Shown: piece by piece, positions 1 through 6,534 of the stretch | How positions within the stretch are numbered: the first letter of the stretch is position 1 | Layout: the number at the start of each line of letters is the position of its first letter | Source of the DNA: Phycisphaeraceae bacterium | Lineage (GTDB): Bacteria; Planctomycetota; Phycisphaerae; Phycisphaerales; Phycisphaeraceae | Direction: 5' to 3' | Assembly: GCA_029260695.1 (NCBI GenBank) | Contig: JAJDCT010000090.1 | Coordinates: forward strand, 1 to 7,179 | Length of the DNA stretch: 7,179 bases | The notes under the pieces: generated by a model | Databases searched by the model: none | What the model saw: the letters and a program-made list of their open reading frames with translations, nothing else | What the model was told of the DNA's origin: nothing | Translations under genes and position numbers: made by a program

Positions 1-782
1 TAGCCGATCCCGTCATCGAACAGCCCCGTGTAGACAATGCCGCTTTGCTGTTGCCAGCCCGGGACCAAATTCGGCAGCAGCTGAGCGTTGGCGTTGGGCG
101 TCATGGGCCGGATGAATGCCGAAATCCGCTCGCCTCCCGCATCCAGCCAGATGTGTTTGTCTTGCGCATGGGCGAGCATGACACCGGCGATCTGTGCGAA
201 TCGCTTGGGTGTTTTTGTGTCGATCAAAAGCTTATTGTGGTCGTCGAACAGCTTATCCCAATCAAGCCCAAGCCGGTCACGGTAGGAGTACTGCTGGTCG
301 ACCATCTCGCGTAGGAGTTCGACCGCGGCTGTATTGAGTTCGGATACCGGGACATCCTTGGCTTCGGCGCCGAGCCCCCCGTCGTCGGTCGTAAAACGGA
401 CCGGGTACGGGACAACGGACTCCCCCTCCGCGCTTCGGAAATTCAGCGCAGCTGGGCAGTTGATGCTTAACGCGTAGTCGTGGTTCGGCCGGAGGCGGAC
501 GGTGATGATAAACGTCCGCTTGTCGGCCCAACGTGGGTTGCCAATGATCTTTGGAAATAGGTCACCCCCGCCACAGATCGATCGCCCGCCACGGGTATCC
601 ATGTCTTGGTCAAACTCGATGGTGATCCGCCGCAGGGTGGGGTCGACCTGCTTGTCGCCGTGGCCGGGCGTGGTTTTGACCACCGTGGGCCGGGCCGCCA
701 GCAGCGATTGCGCTGTCAACATCAATAAGACAACCACCGCGATCAAAGCCTTGGCCGATGCGTTCAACACTGACGTCTTCAT
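1..782 (-). CDS. Exported Ig-like domain protein, probable S41-family peptidase (N-terminal part; runs off left edge)
   Basis: The visible part is 260 residues, starting MKTSVLNASAKALIAVVV. Residues 1-29 look like a Sec signal peptide: basic start, hydrophobic core at 12-28, probable cleavage after the LLA at 27-29. Residues 31-132 resemble a bacterial Ig-like (SbsA/Big_5-type) domain, with a TTPGHGDKQVDP opening, an IEFDQDM strand and a closing VPYPVRFTT strand; Cys70 and Cys109 could form a disulfide. From about 146 the sequence looks like the N-terminal helical part of S41 (tail-specific/tricorn-like) peptidases: LNTAAVELLREMVDQQYSYRD, then MLAHAQDKHIWLDAGG at 202-217. The PDZ-like and catalytic Ser/Lys regions would lie beyond the left edge, so protease activity is inferred. 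The start is ATG at 782 with GGGAG at 790-794, 7 nt upstream. It lies 32 nt after the yebC stop and is probably co-transcribed. The Ig-like and exported assignments are firmer than the peptidase call. Confidence 0.75.
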   Translation of the reverse strand, partial: MKTSVLNASAKALIAVVVLLMLTAQSLLAARPTVVKTTPGHGDKQVDPTLRRITIEFDQDMDTRGGRSICGGGDLFPKIIGNPRWADKRTFIITVRLRPNHDYALSINCPAALNFRSAEGESVVPYPVRFTTDDGGLGAEAKDVPVSELNTAAVELLREMVDQQYSYRDRLGLDWDKLFDDHNKLLIDTKTPKRFAQIAGVMLAHAQDKHIWLDAGGERISAFIRPMTPNANAQLLPNLVPGWQQQSGIVYTGLFDDGIG

Positions 783-814
783 CGTGAGACTCCCGGTGAA
801 AGCTGACGAGGCGG

Positions 815-1567
815 CTACTGCTCCTGCAGCGCTTCCATCTCCTCGTCGGGAATATCGAAGTTCGCGTGGACCTTCTGGACGTCGTCGTGGTCTTCCAACG
901 CCTCGATCAGGTTGAAGACCTTCTTCGCGTCCTTGCCGGTGCATTCGATGGTGGTTTCGGGGATCATCGTGACGCTGGCGGATTCGATCCCGAACCCGCC
1001 GGACTCCAGAGCGGCGCGGACGGCGATGTAATCGGTGGGCTCGCAGACGATTTCCCAACCCTCACCCGCGTCCTGAAAATCCTCTGCACCCGCCTCCAAT
1101 GCGGTGTTCATCACAGCCTCTTCGTCCGCGTCGGCTTTGGCGACAAAGATCTGGCCCTTGCTCTTGAAGTTGTACGCCACGCAACCCGACGCGCCGAGGT
1201 TGCCCCCGTGCTTCTCAAATATCTTTCGGACCTCCGGCACGGTACGGTTCTTGTTGTCCGTCAGGCAGTCGAGCAAGACCGCGACCCCCGCCGCGCCGTA
1301 ACCTTCATAGATAATCGATTCGTAGTTCACACCGTCCTGCTTGCCGGAACCCTTGGCGATCGCTTTCTCGATCGTGTCCTTGGGCATGTTCTCGCTCTTC
1401 GCCTCGTCGATGGCGTAGCGCAGCGTCAGGTTGGAGTCCGGGTCGGGCCCGCCCTGCTTGGCGGCAACAATAATCGCCCGTGAGCACTTGCTCCAGATCT
1501 TGCTCCGCCTGGCGTCCTGACGGCCCTTGCGGTGCTTGATATTCGCCCATTTACTGTGACCGGCCAT
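815..1567 (-). CDS. yebC: YebC/PmpR/TACO1-family protein
   Basis: This is a 250-residue protein of normal length for YebC. It begins with the family signature MAGHSKWANIKHRKG, and has NMPKDTIEKAI at 60-70, YEGYG at 87-91, NRTVPEVRKIFEKHGGNLG from 107, and an acidic C-terminus. The family has been described as a transcriptional regulator (PmpR and other YebC proteins) and, for mitochondrial TACO1 and some bacterial members, as a translation factor that helps ribosomes through proline-rich stretches; which applies here cannot be read from the sequence. The protein should be cytoplasmic, as there is no signal peptide or membrane segment. I chose the ATG at 1567 because it yields the conserved N-terminus and has GGAG at 1578-1581, 10 nt upstream. 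An in-frame ATG at 1603 would add 12 non-conserved residues. A candidate promoter and two hairpins lie upstream. The S41-like gene follows 32 nt downstream. Family assignment is very secure. Confidence 0.97.
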   Translation of the reverse strand: MAGHSKWANIKHRKGRQDARRSKIWSKCSRAIIVAAKQGGPDPDSNLTLRYAIDEAKSENMPKDTIEKAIAKGSGKQDGVNYESIIYEGYGAAGVAVLLDCLTDNKNRTVPEVRKIFEKHGGNLGASGCVAYNFKSKGQIFVAKADADEEAVMNTALEAGAEDFQDAGEGWEIVCEPTDYIAVRAALESGGFGIESASVTMIPETTIECTGKDAKKVFNLIEALEDHDDVQKVHANFDIPDEEMEALQEQ

Positions 1568-1581
1568 ACGCTGTGATCTCC

Positions 1582-1617
1582 AAAAAAACTCCGGGCGGTG
1601 CATTCTAAGGCACAGCC
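1582..1617 (-). terminator. Possible imperfect terminator or leader hairpin upstream of yebC
   Basis: Read on the minus strand, GGCTGTGC (1617-1610) can pair with GCACCGCC (1601-1594), with one mismatch and an 8-nt loop. After CGGAG comes a run of seven T residues (1588-1582), directly followed by the yebC GGAG ribosome-binding site. The 5-nt gap between stem and T-run is longer than in a good intrinsic terminator, and the stem is weak. It could act as a leaky terminator for the VWA operon or affect access to the yebC ribosome-binding site. Low confidence. Confidence 0.25.
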
Positions 1618-1628
1618 GTGAAGATCAA
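1602..1628 (-). promoter_or_regulatory. Candidate sigma70-type promoter for yebC
   Basis: On the minus strand TAGAAT (1607-1602) matches the -10 consensus at five of six positions. TTGATC (1628-1623) lies 15 nt upstream as a possible -35, which is shorter than the ideal 17 nt. Transcription would start about 25-30 nt before the yebC ATG. The -35 falls inside one arm of the perfect inverted repeat, as expected of an operator overlapping a promoter. The -10 lies in the loop of the second hairpin, so that structure would only form on transcripts entering from the VWA operon. Planctomycete promoter consensus is poorly defined, so this is a tentative call. Confidence 0.35.
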
Positions 1629-1654
1629 AAGCCCACACATTTAAGCTTTTGATC
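1623..1654. repeat. Perfect inverted repeat, 10-bp arms with 12-nt spacer
   Basis: GATCAAAAGC at 1623-1632 pairs perfectly with GCTTTTGATC at 1645-1654 around the spacer CCACACATTTAA. It is AT-richer than the surrounding coding DNA. As RNA it would form a 10-bp stem, but neither strand has a T-run directly after it, so it is a poor intrinsic terminator. It may be a regulator's operator over the putative yebC -35, an RNA-stabilising 3' hairpin for the VWA operon, or a chance palindrome. The sequence alone does not decide between these. Confidence 0.7.
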
Positions 1655-1717
1655 GGGGCACACAGGGCCAACCGATCCGGGAACACTCACGATGGGCTCC
1701 GTAGCGGCTGCCGGGTT

Positions 1718-4558
1718 CTACTGATCCCGTCCGGTGCGGCGATCGGCACGCTTGCGGGCCTTATCCAGCGCGGATGCCAGGCCCGGGCCGGCCGAATCTG
1801 GGATGTCAGTGGCTCCCGGCAGGGGTGGTTCAGGGGGAGGCGTCACGGGGGCCTGCTTGGTGGGCTGAACTGTACCGGGTTGTGTGGCCTTGGCCGGCGA
1901 CGGCTTGCGTGGTCGGCGTGATTTAGGTGACGCGTCGGTCGCATCTGTTGTTTCGGTGCTTTCTCTGCGTATGAAACGGGGTGCTTGAAGGTTGCGGGGG
2001 ACCGAGGCGGAGACCCAGCCGGTGCGGCGCTCGACGACTTCCAAGAGGATAACGACCACCGCCAGGAGCCAGAGCCAGTGTGCCACAGACACACGTCGGT
2101 CGACCGTGGGCAGGTCGTTCCATAAGCTGGCGAGTTCGGTGCGGGCGACGCCGCCGGTGATGTCGGCGAGTGTGCGTAGTGTGTCTCGGCCATCTCCGGT
2201 GCGTGGTCGGTATTCCGGGGAGTAGAGCAGGCGGACGGGGGGCATGGTGACTTTGCCGAGTTGGCCCAGGTCGATAGTTGCGGTCGCGACCTGATCGCCG
2301 GCGAGCGGGAAGACGGCGGTGAGTGCATCGGTCGCGGTGTAGCGTAGCCGACCGGTCATTCGATCGGGTTTAAACCCGGGTCGGCCCACGAGCAGACGGA
2401 CCTGCGGTTCAGCGGGCAGCCCGGCCTCGGGGTGTTCCGGGTCCATCAACAGTTCAACCGTCAGCACACCCTCATCGACACGCTGACGGACCATCAGTGA
2501 ATCGGGGAGCGACCGGTCGCGTGATTCGATCCACCTGCTGACGCTGGTGAGTAAGTCGCCGTAGCCGTCCCAGTCGGTGATGGGCCCGGTGAACTCGCCG
2601 TCGACCTCGCCGGCATAGGCGGCGGCCCTGCCGAGCCCCGCCTGCCAGGTGGCGACGACCGGTGCGTTGTATTCGTCGCGCGTAACCATCCCCAACGATG
2701 CTTCGGGTTTGAGGTAGGTAAGGTTGTATCCCCCTAAGTGTGGTGGCTGAGAAAGAGCCCGGCCAGCCAAGGCAGCTAGTGCACCGGTGGTCTGCACGGG
2801 CGCGGCTTCCTCAATGAACGTCGAACGCGCGACGACGAATGTGTCCTGGGCAAACAGCGATGGGAGCTTGCGTGCGTCGTCGGTGAAGAATATTCGGCCG
2901 TTACCCAACCGGGCGATGTCTTTCAGCAGCGGCGCATCGACATCGTGCTCCGTGCCCAGACCGATGACGCTGACGGTGATGTTGGCCTTTTGACACTTGC
3001 GGAGCAGTTGGCGATACGCACCGGGAACCTCCGAATCCTGCGCATCGGAGAATAGGATGATGTGCCGGGTCTTGGGGGTCGCGCTGGCGAGCATGGTGGA
3101 GGCGGCTTTGAGGGCCTCGAAGACATAGATGCCGCCGCCCATCGAGTCGATCCTCAGGACCTTGCCGCGGACCGCTTCCTTGTTTTTAAGTGGGCCCAAC
3201 GGGGAGATGACATGCGGCGCGGAGTCGACCGCGATCACGCCGAACTCATCCATCGGCGAGAGCAGGTCGATGACCTGTGCGGTTCCCAGGTTGGCAAGGT
3301 CCATCTTCATCTGCCCGCCGGGGACGGTCATAGCCATCGAGCCCGAACGATCCAGCGCGACAACGATCGCCAGCGAGAGCTTGCGGTGTTCCTGTCTAAG
3401 CTCCATAGACACCGGCAGTAGCGGGTCGATCGGTGATTGGAAGTATCCGCCGGGCCCAAACGACGACTGCCCACCGGTCATGAACAAGCCCGTGCCTGCG
3501 TCTTCGACAAGCGCGGCGAGACGGTCGAGCGCCCCGACCGGGAGGTCCGACGCGGGGACATTTTCCAGGACCACGCCGGCGTAGTTCGACAGGCTTTCAA
3601 GCGAGGCGTCGACCACGTCGGGTGCTGACAACTTAACGTCAAGCCCCGCTGAACGGAGCAACCCACCTAAACCCTCGCCTGGAGACCGCGACACAAGCAG
3701 CAACGGCTTTGCACCTTCGATCCCGACAATAAACCGCGCGGTGTTGTTCTCGGGGACGCTGTCGTTGCCGATGCCTTTTACGATGAGCCGATACCCTGCC
3801 GACCCGGGCCCGCCGGCGCGGTCTCTAAAGGAGAGTCGGCTAAGCCCCGCGGGGAGGTCGCGTTGCCCGGCGGTGATACGGGTGTTGCCACGCCAGAGCT
3901 CGAGCGTCACCTCTTGCGGGGTCGGGAGGTAGACCCAACCGGTGATCAAAAATGATTCGCCGGGTTGGACGCTCCCGGGCGCATCGACCCGAGTGATCGC
4001 CGCATCGCCCGCGCTGGTTCGGCTCATGTCACGGTAATCGATGGCGATCCCGCGCCCTGCGGCACGCGCAGCGTCAACCGCCGGGTCGCGCCCTGTGTAA
4101 ACCCCGTCACTGAGTATCAGTAGGCGACCTCCCCCGCCCTCGGGGATCAACGACACCGCACGACGCAACGCAGCTGACATGTCTGATGCACCGGCGCCCA
4201 CGACCTGCTCGAAACCATCGAAGGGATCAACCCCCGGGCCGTGCTCAAGTGCCACACGTTCGCCAAAAGACACGACGGCCAGACGCTCCCGGGGCGACAT
4301 CGATTGATGCAACAGCTTGACCATCTCGGCCTGACGCGGCTCGGCGTCGATCGGCATCGAGTCGCTGCGGTCGGCGACCACCACCACCGTGCCAGCTCGG
4401 CGGGGTTGGATCATCTGCGGGTCACACATCGCCAACACGATCAGACCGTAGGTCGTCAGCCGGAGGGAGCGCAGCCAACGAGCCGGCGCACGCAACCACC
4501 ACCAGGCGACCGCCAGTGGGAGCAGCAACAAGAGCCAGTGTGGCTGCAGAAACGTCAA
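1718..4558 (-). CDS. Membrane-anchored dual-VWA protein with split glutamine-amidotransferase-like domain
   Basis: This is a 946-residue protein. Hydrophobic segments at about 6-22 and 35-45 flank a basic loop, and a third lies at about 826-842. The basic loop and basic tail suggest that residues 46-825 face the periplasm and 845-946 the cytoplasm. VWA1 (about 55-180) has the MIDAS motif D63-R-S65-D-S67 and LSDG at 149-152. A beta-rich stretch follows at 190-280. Residues 283-384 resemble the class I glutamine-amidotransferase-like fold of PF07090-type proteins (GLFMTGGQSSFGPGGY, LLPV). VWA2 (about 390-575) has D403-R-S405-G-S407 and FSDAQD at 503-508. Residues 580-680 look like the rest of the amidotransferase-like fold. 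The tail is rich in Pro, Lys, Arg, Ser and Thr. The start is TTG, chosen because it overlaps the upstream stop (TTGA) and has GGAGG 7 nt before it. It is probably a metal-dependent protein-interaction subunit of a MoxR/BatA-type complex; its partner is unknown. Confidence 0.9.
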   Translation of the reverse strand: MTFLQPHWLLLLLPLAVAWWWLRAPARWLRSLRLTTYGLIVLAMCDPQMIQPRRAGTVVVVADRSDSMPIDAEPRQAEMVKLLHQSMSPRERLAVVSFGERVALEHGPGVDPFDGFEQVVGAGASDMSAALRRAVSLIPEGGGGRLLILSDGVYTGRDPAVDAARAAGRGIAIDYRDMSRTSAGDAAITRVDAPGSVQPGESFLITGWVYLPTPQEVTLELWRGNTRITAGQRDLPAGLSRLSFRDRAGGPGSAGYRLIVKGIGNDSVPENNTARFIVGIEGAKPLLLVSRSPGEGLGGLLRSAGLDVKLSAPDVVDASLESLSNYAGVVLENVPASDLPVGALDRLAALVEDAGTGLFMTGGQSSFGPGGYFQSPIDPLLPVSMELRQEHRKLSLAIVVALDRSGSMAMTVPGGQMKMDLANLGTAQVIDLLSPMDEFGVIAVDSAPHVISPLGPLKNKEAVRGKVLRIDSMGGGIYVFEALKAASTMLASATPKTRHIILFSDAQDSEVPGAYRQLLRKCQKANITVSVIGLGTEHDVDAPLLKDIARLGNGRIFFTDDARKLPSLFAQDTFVVARSTFIEEAAPVQTTGALAALAGRALSQPPHLGGYNLTYLKPEASLGMVTRDEYNAPVVATWQAGLGRAAAYAGEVDGEFTGPITDWDGYGDLLTSVSRWIESRDRSLPDSLMVRQRVDEGVLTVELLMDPEHPEAGLPAEPQVRLLVGRPGFKPDRMTGRLRYTATDALTAVFPLAGDQVATATIDLGQLGKVTMPPVRLLYSPEYRPRTGDGRDTLRTLADITGGVARTELASLWNDLPTVDRRVSVAHWLWLLAVVVILLEVVERRTGWVSASVPRNLQAPRFIRRESTETTDATDASPKSRRPRKPSPAKATQPGTVQPTKQAPVTPPPEPPLPGATDIPDSAGPGLASALDKARKRADRRTGRDQ

Positions 4559-6522
4559 GCCGCGCCCTCCGGGTTAATCGCCGCCGGCTGTTGCAATCGT
4601 GGGCGGTACAGCAGCCATGCGTGCAGCGCAAGGAGTCCGAGCGCCAGCAGGCCAAGTATCCATCCAAGCCCGCGGTAGTCGGTGCGCAGGGCCTGCTCAT
4701 CATTCCACAAGCCGTGTTCAGAAGTAGCGGAATTGCGCAGGTCTGATTCCTCGGCCGACATGACGTTGACCGTGTAACGGTGTATCTCTTCGCCTGCCGA
4801 CACGCGGTAGATTCCAGGCCGATCCGAAGTCAACACCGCCGAACCGTTGCGTGTCTCGACACGGTTGGGGGGCTCGGTGGGTTCCTGTCCCCCTACCGTG
4901 TGGTAGGTCACGGAGACGTGGTCGATCGATGAGGATAGGTTGAGCCTTACGGGCAGGCCCGGCCGAGCATTGACGTGCGAAAGCCCGGGCAGTTCGGCGC
5001 GACGCCAGTCGATAATGTTGGCGATCAAGACAGGCCAGGCCGCGGAGTTCAATAGCGTGGACCGATCGGCGCGCAGCCGGATACGAATCGCCTTGGCGCT
5101 GCCTGTGAGATCACGTTCGCTGACCAGAGGCGTGTCGCCGGCACTGACTACGGGGCGGCCGACCGCGGGCAAGCCGGCGTCGGCGTTTGGTGCGGCCCAG
5201 ACCAGGCCGGTAAGCGAAAGCCCCGCAGCAAGTGTGTGGGTGTAGTCGATGACGAAAGGCCCAAGGTAAGCGTCGATGTCCGCAACAGGTGGGACCTCAA
5301 ACTCGACACGCCAGGGGCTCGCGAAGATCTGGGCCTCGGCGCTAGTGCCGGACGACTCGTCGGGCTCAATTCCCGCACCCTCTGTGGTTGTAGACGCCGC
5401 AGACGCGGGGAGTGCACGATCGGTGAACGTGAGCTTGGTGCGATTGGGTTCGATCGTTGCAATCCCCGACGCCTGCACCGCCGAACGGACCGCCTTATTC
5501 AATACCGGGTCGGCAATGGACACGCCCACAGGCAACGGCGCGCGGGCCGGGGGCATGAGTACAACGCGGTTGTCAGCGGCAAGGCCGTCATCGTCAATCC
5601 GGGCGATCAACACAGCGCCATTGCTCGGAGGCGCGAGCCGTAGACGGCGTGTTTCAAACGCGGCCAGGTCGAGCGTGCGTCGGTCGATCTCACGGACCGG
5701 GCCGATAGGGTCGTCGGCATCCGACTCAAAAATAGCGACCTTGTCCGCACCGGCGTAGAGTGCGAGGGTGACGGGACGTGTGGCATCGGTGAAGTTCGCA
5801 ACCTCAAGAAGGATCTGGTCACGCTGCGGGTCGGTGGATCGCACGGCGTTGACGATCGCGGCATTGGGCCCGACCTCACCGACCGCGCGCCAGCGCAGAC
5901 GATCCGCTTGCACTACCGGTTCCGTGGGCGATTGATCTTCCGGCGGGCTGTGGTCCGTCACCACCAGCACCCGGCAGCCCGGCCCGCCGACCTCTCTGGC
6001 CAGCGCGACCGCAGGGCCGATCTCTGACGACACCGATTCGCAGCGCCAATCCCCAACCGCCCTTTCGATGTCGGCCAATCGCGAGATCGAACCCTCCTGG
6101 AGGGAAGGCTCGGGCCCGGCGATCACGAACCGCGCGATGAATGGGCCCAGGGCACTTAGCTCTTGTGTGATCGCGTCGACGCCCTTGTCCCTGACACTGA
6201 CGCCATCTGCATGTACCGCGGACATCGAAAACGAATCATCCATCACCACCATCACGGGGACAACCCGATCCGCACGCGGGATGCGCGGCCCGGCGGCGGC
6301 CAACGCAAGCAACATCAGCGCCAACAACTCGATAAGCCAGAGCAGCGGGGTCTGCAACCGTGTCGCCCGCCGACCTCCGCCGTGCGCCTGGGCCACCAGT
6401 GACCAGAGGAACAGCGACGACACCTCCTGCCTGCGGAAGCGGGTGCGCAACCAATAGATGGCGGTGAGCGCAGGCAGCGCCGCCAAACCGATCAACGCCA
6501 AAGGCACACCCAGGATCGGCAT
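4555..6522 (-). CDS. BatA-type (aerotolerance-like) membrane protein with VWA domain
   Basis: This is a 655-residue protein. Residues 1-80 match the BatA N-terminal domain: a hydrophobic helix at about 4-24, the basic cytoplasmic loop RTRFRR with VSSLFLWSL, and a second helix at about 58-78 ending in AAAGPRIPRA. A VWA domain follows (about 88-215) with an intact DxSxS MIDAS motif, D95-D-S97-F-S99, and VVTD at 187-190. Residues 220-330 form a beta-rich region with the family-typical LAADNRVVLMPPA. A Ser/Thr/Ala/Glu-rich linker lies at about 370-398. Residues 400-510 include the conserved-looking SAAWPVLIANIIDW stretch. A final helix lies at about 618-637 with a short basic tail. By the positive-inside rule, the VWA and beta domains should face the periplasm. 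ATG at 6522 has only a weak GGA 7 nt upstream, and lies 12 nt after the DUF58 stop, so coupling is likely. Related Bat proteins act with MoxR ATPases; the specific role here is unknown. Confidence 0.9.
   Translation of the reverse strand: MPILGVPLALIGLAALPALTAIYWLRTRFRRQEVSSLFLWSLVAQAHGGGRRATRLQTPLLWLIELLALMLLALAAAGPRIPRADRVVPVMVVMDDSFSMSAVHADGVSVRDKGVDAITQELSALGPFIARFVIAGPEPSLQEGSISRLADIERAVGDWRCESVSSEIGPAVALAREVGGPGCRVLVVTDHSPPEDQSPTEPVVQADRLRWRAVGEVGPNAAIVNAVRSTDPQRDQILLEVANFTDATRPVTLALYAGADKVAIFESDADDPIGPVREIDRRTLDLAAFETRRLRLAPPSNGAVLIARIDDDGLAADNRVVLMPPARAPLPVGVSIADPVLNKAVRSAVQASGIATIEPNRTKLTFTDRALPASAASTTTEGAGIEPDESSGTSAEAQIFASPWRVEFEVPPVADIDAYLGPFVIDYTHTLAAGLSLTGLVWAAPNADAGLPAVGRPVVSAGDTPLVSERDLTGSAKAIRIRLRADRSTLLNSAAWPVLIANIIDWRRAELPGLSHVNARPGLPVRLNLSSSIDHVSVTYHTVGGQEPTEPPNRVETRNGSAVLTSDRPGIYRVSAGEEIHRYTVNVMSAEESDLRNSATSEHGLWNDEQALRTDYRGLGWILGLLALGLLALHAWLLYRPRLQQPAAINPEGAA
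4556..4570 (-). promoter_or_regulatory. Shine-Dalgarno sequence and TTG start overlapping upstream stop
   Basis: GGAGG (4570-4566) is followed by a 7-nt spacer and TTG (4558-4556). The TTG shares bases with the TGA stop (4557-4555) of the BatA-type gene, giving a 4-nt TTGA overlap. The strong ribosome-binding site at ideal spacing supports this non-ATG start over the next in-frame ATG at residue 44, which would remove the first hydrophobic segment and most of the second. The overlap suggests translational coupling between the two membrane proteins. Confidence 0.8.
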
Positions 6523-6534
6523 GATTCATTCCAG

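Larger units (their letters stand above)
1568..1717. other. Intergenic region between the VWA operon and yebC
   Basis: This 150-bp gap is the only substantial non-coding stretch in the window. It lies downstream of the 946-aa VWA gene and upstream of yebC, both on the minus strand. It holds a perfect inverted repeat (1623-1654), an imperfect hairpin (1594-1617) followed on the minus strand by seven T residues (1582-1588), and a possible -10/-35 pair. The part nearest the VWA gene (1655-1717) shows no strong hairpin with a T-run, so the VWA operon has no obvious classical terminator directly after its stop codon. I see no small ORF or tRNA here. Confidence 0.8.

Noticed and set aside
222..234. 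GATCAAAAGCTTA here also occurs, on the minus strand, in the intergenic inverted repeat at 1642-1654
   Set aside because: One shared match of this length in about 7 kb, counting both strands, is not surprising by chance, and this copy is inside a coding region without the second arm.
502..915. 137-codon plus-strand open frame spanning the peptidase start and the yebC end
   Set aside because: It lies opposite the signal peptide and Ig-like domain and the yebC C-terminus; the translation is low-complexity and Arg/Ser/Pro-rich, as expected for an antisense frame.
866..1483. 205-codon open frame on the plus strand opposite yebC
   Set aside because: It is an antisense shadow of a clearly conserved gene in GC-rich DNA, and its translation shows no recognisable family signature.
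1568..1603. In-frame ATG at 1603 as the yebC start
   Set aside because: It would add 12 residues before the conserved MAGHSKWANIKHRKG and would overlap the candidate -10; the ATG at 1567 has a GGAG and the family start.
3062..3421. 119-codon plus-strand open frame opposite VWA2
   Set aside because: It is a shadow of the dual-VWA gene, covering its MIDAS-bearing segment on the opposite strand.
6236..6529. 97-codon frame starting at 6529, 7 nt before the BatA-type start
   Set aside because: It is out of frame with the BatA N-terminal domain, its possible GGA directly abuts its ATG, and the BatA frame has clear family features.
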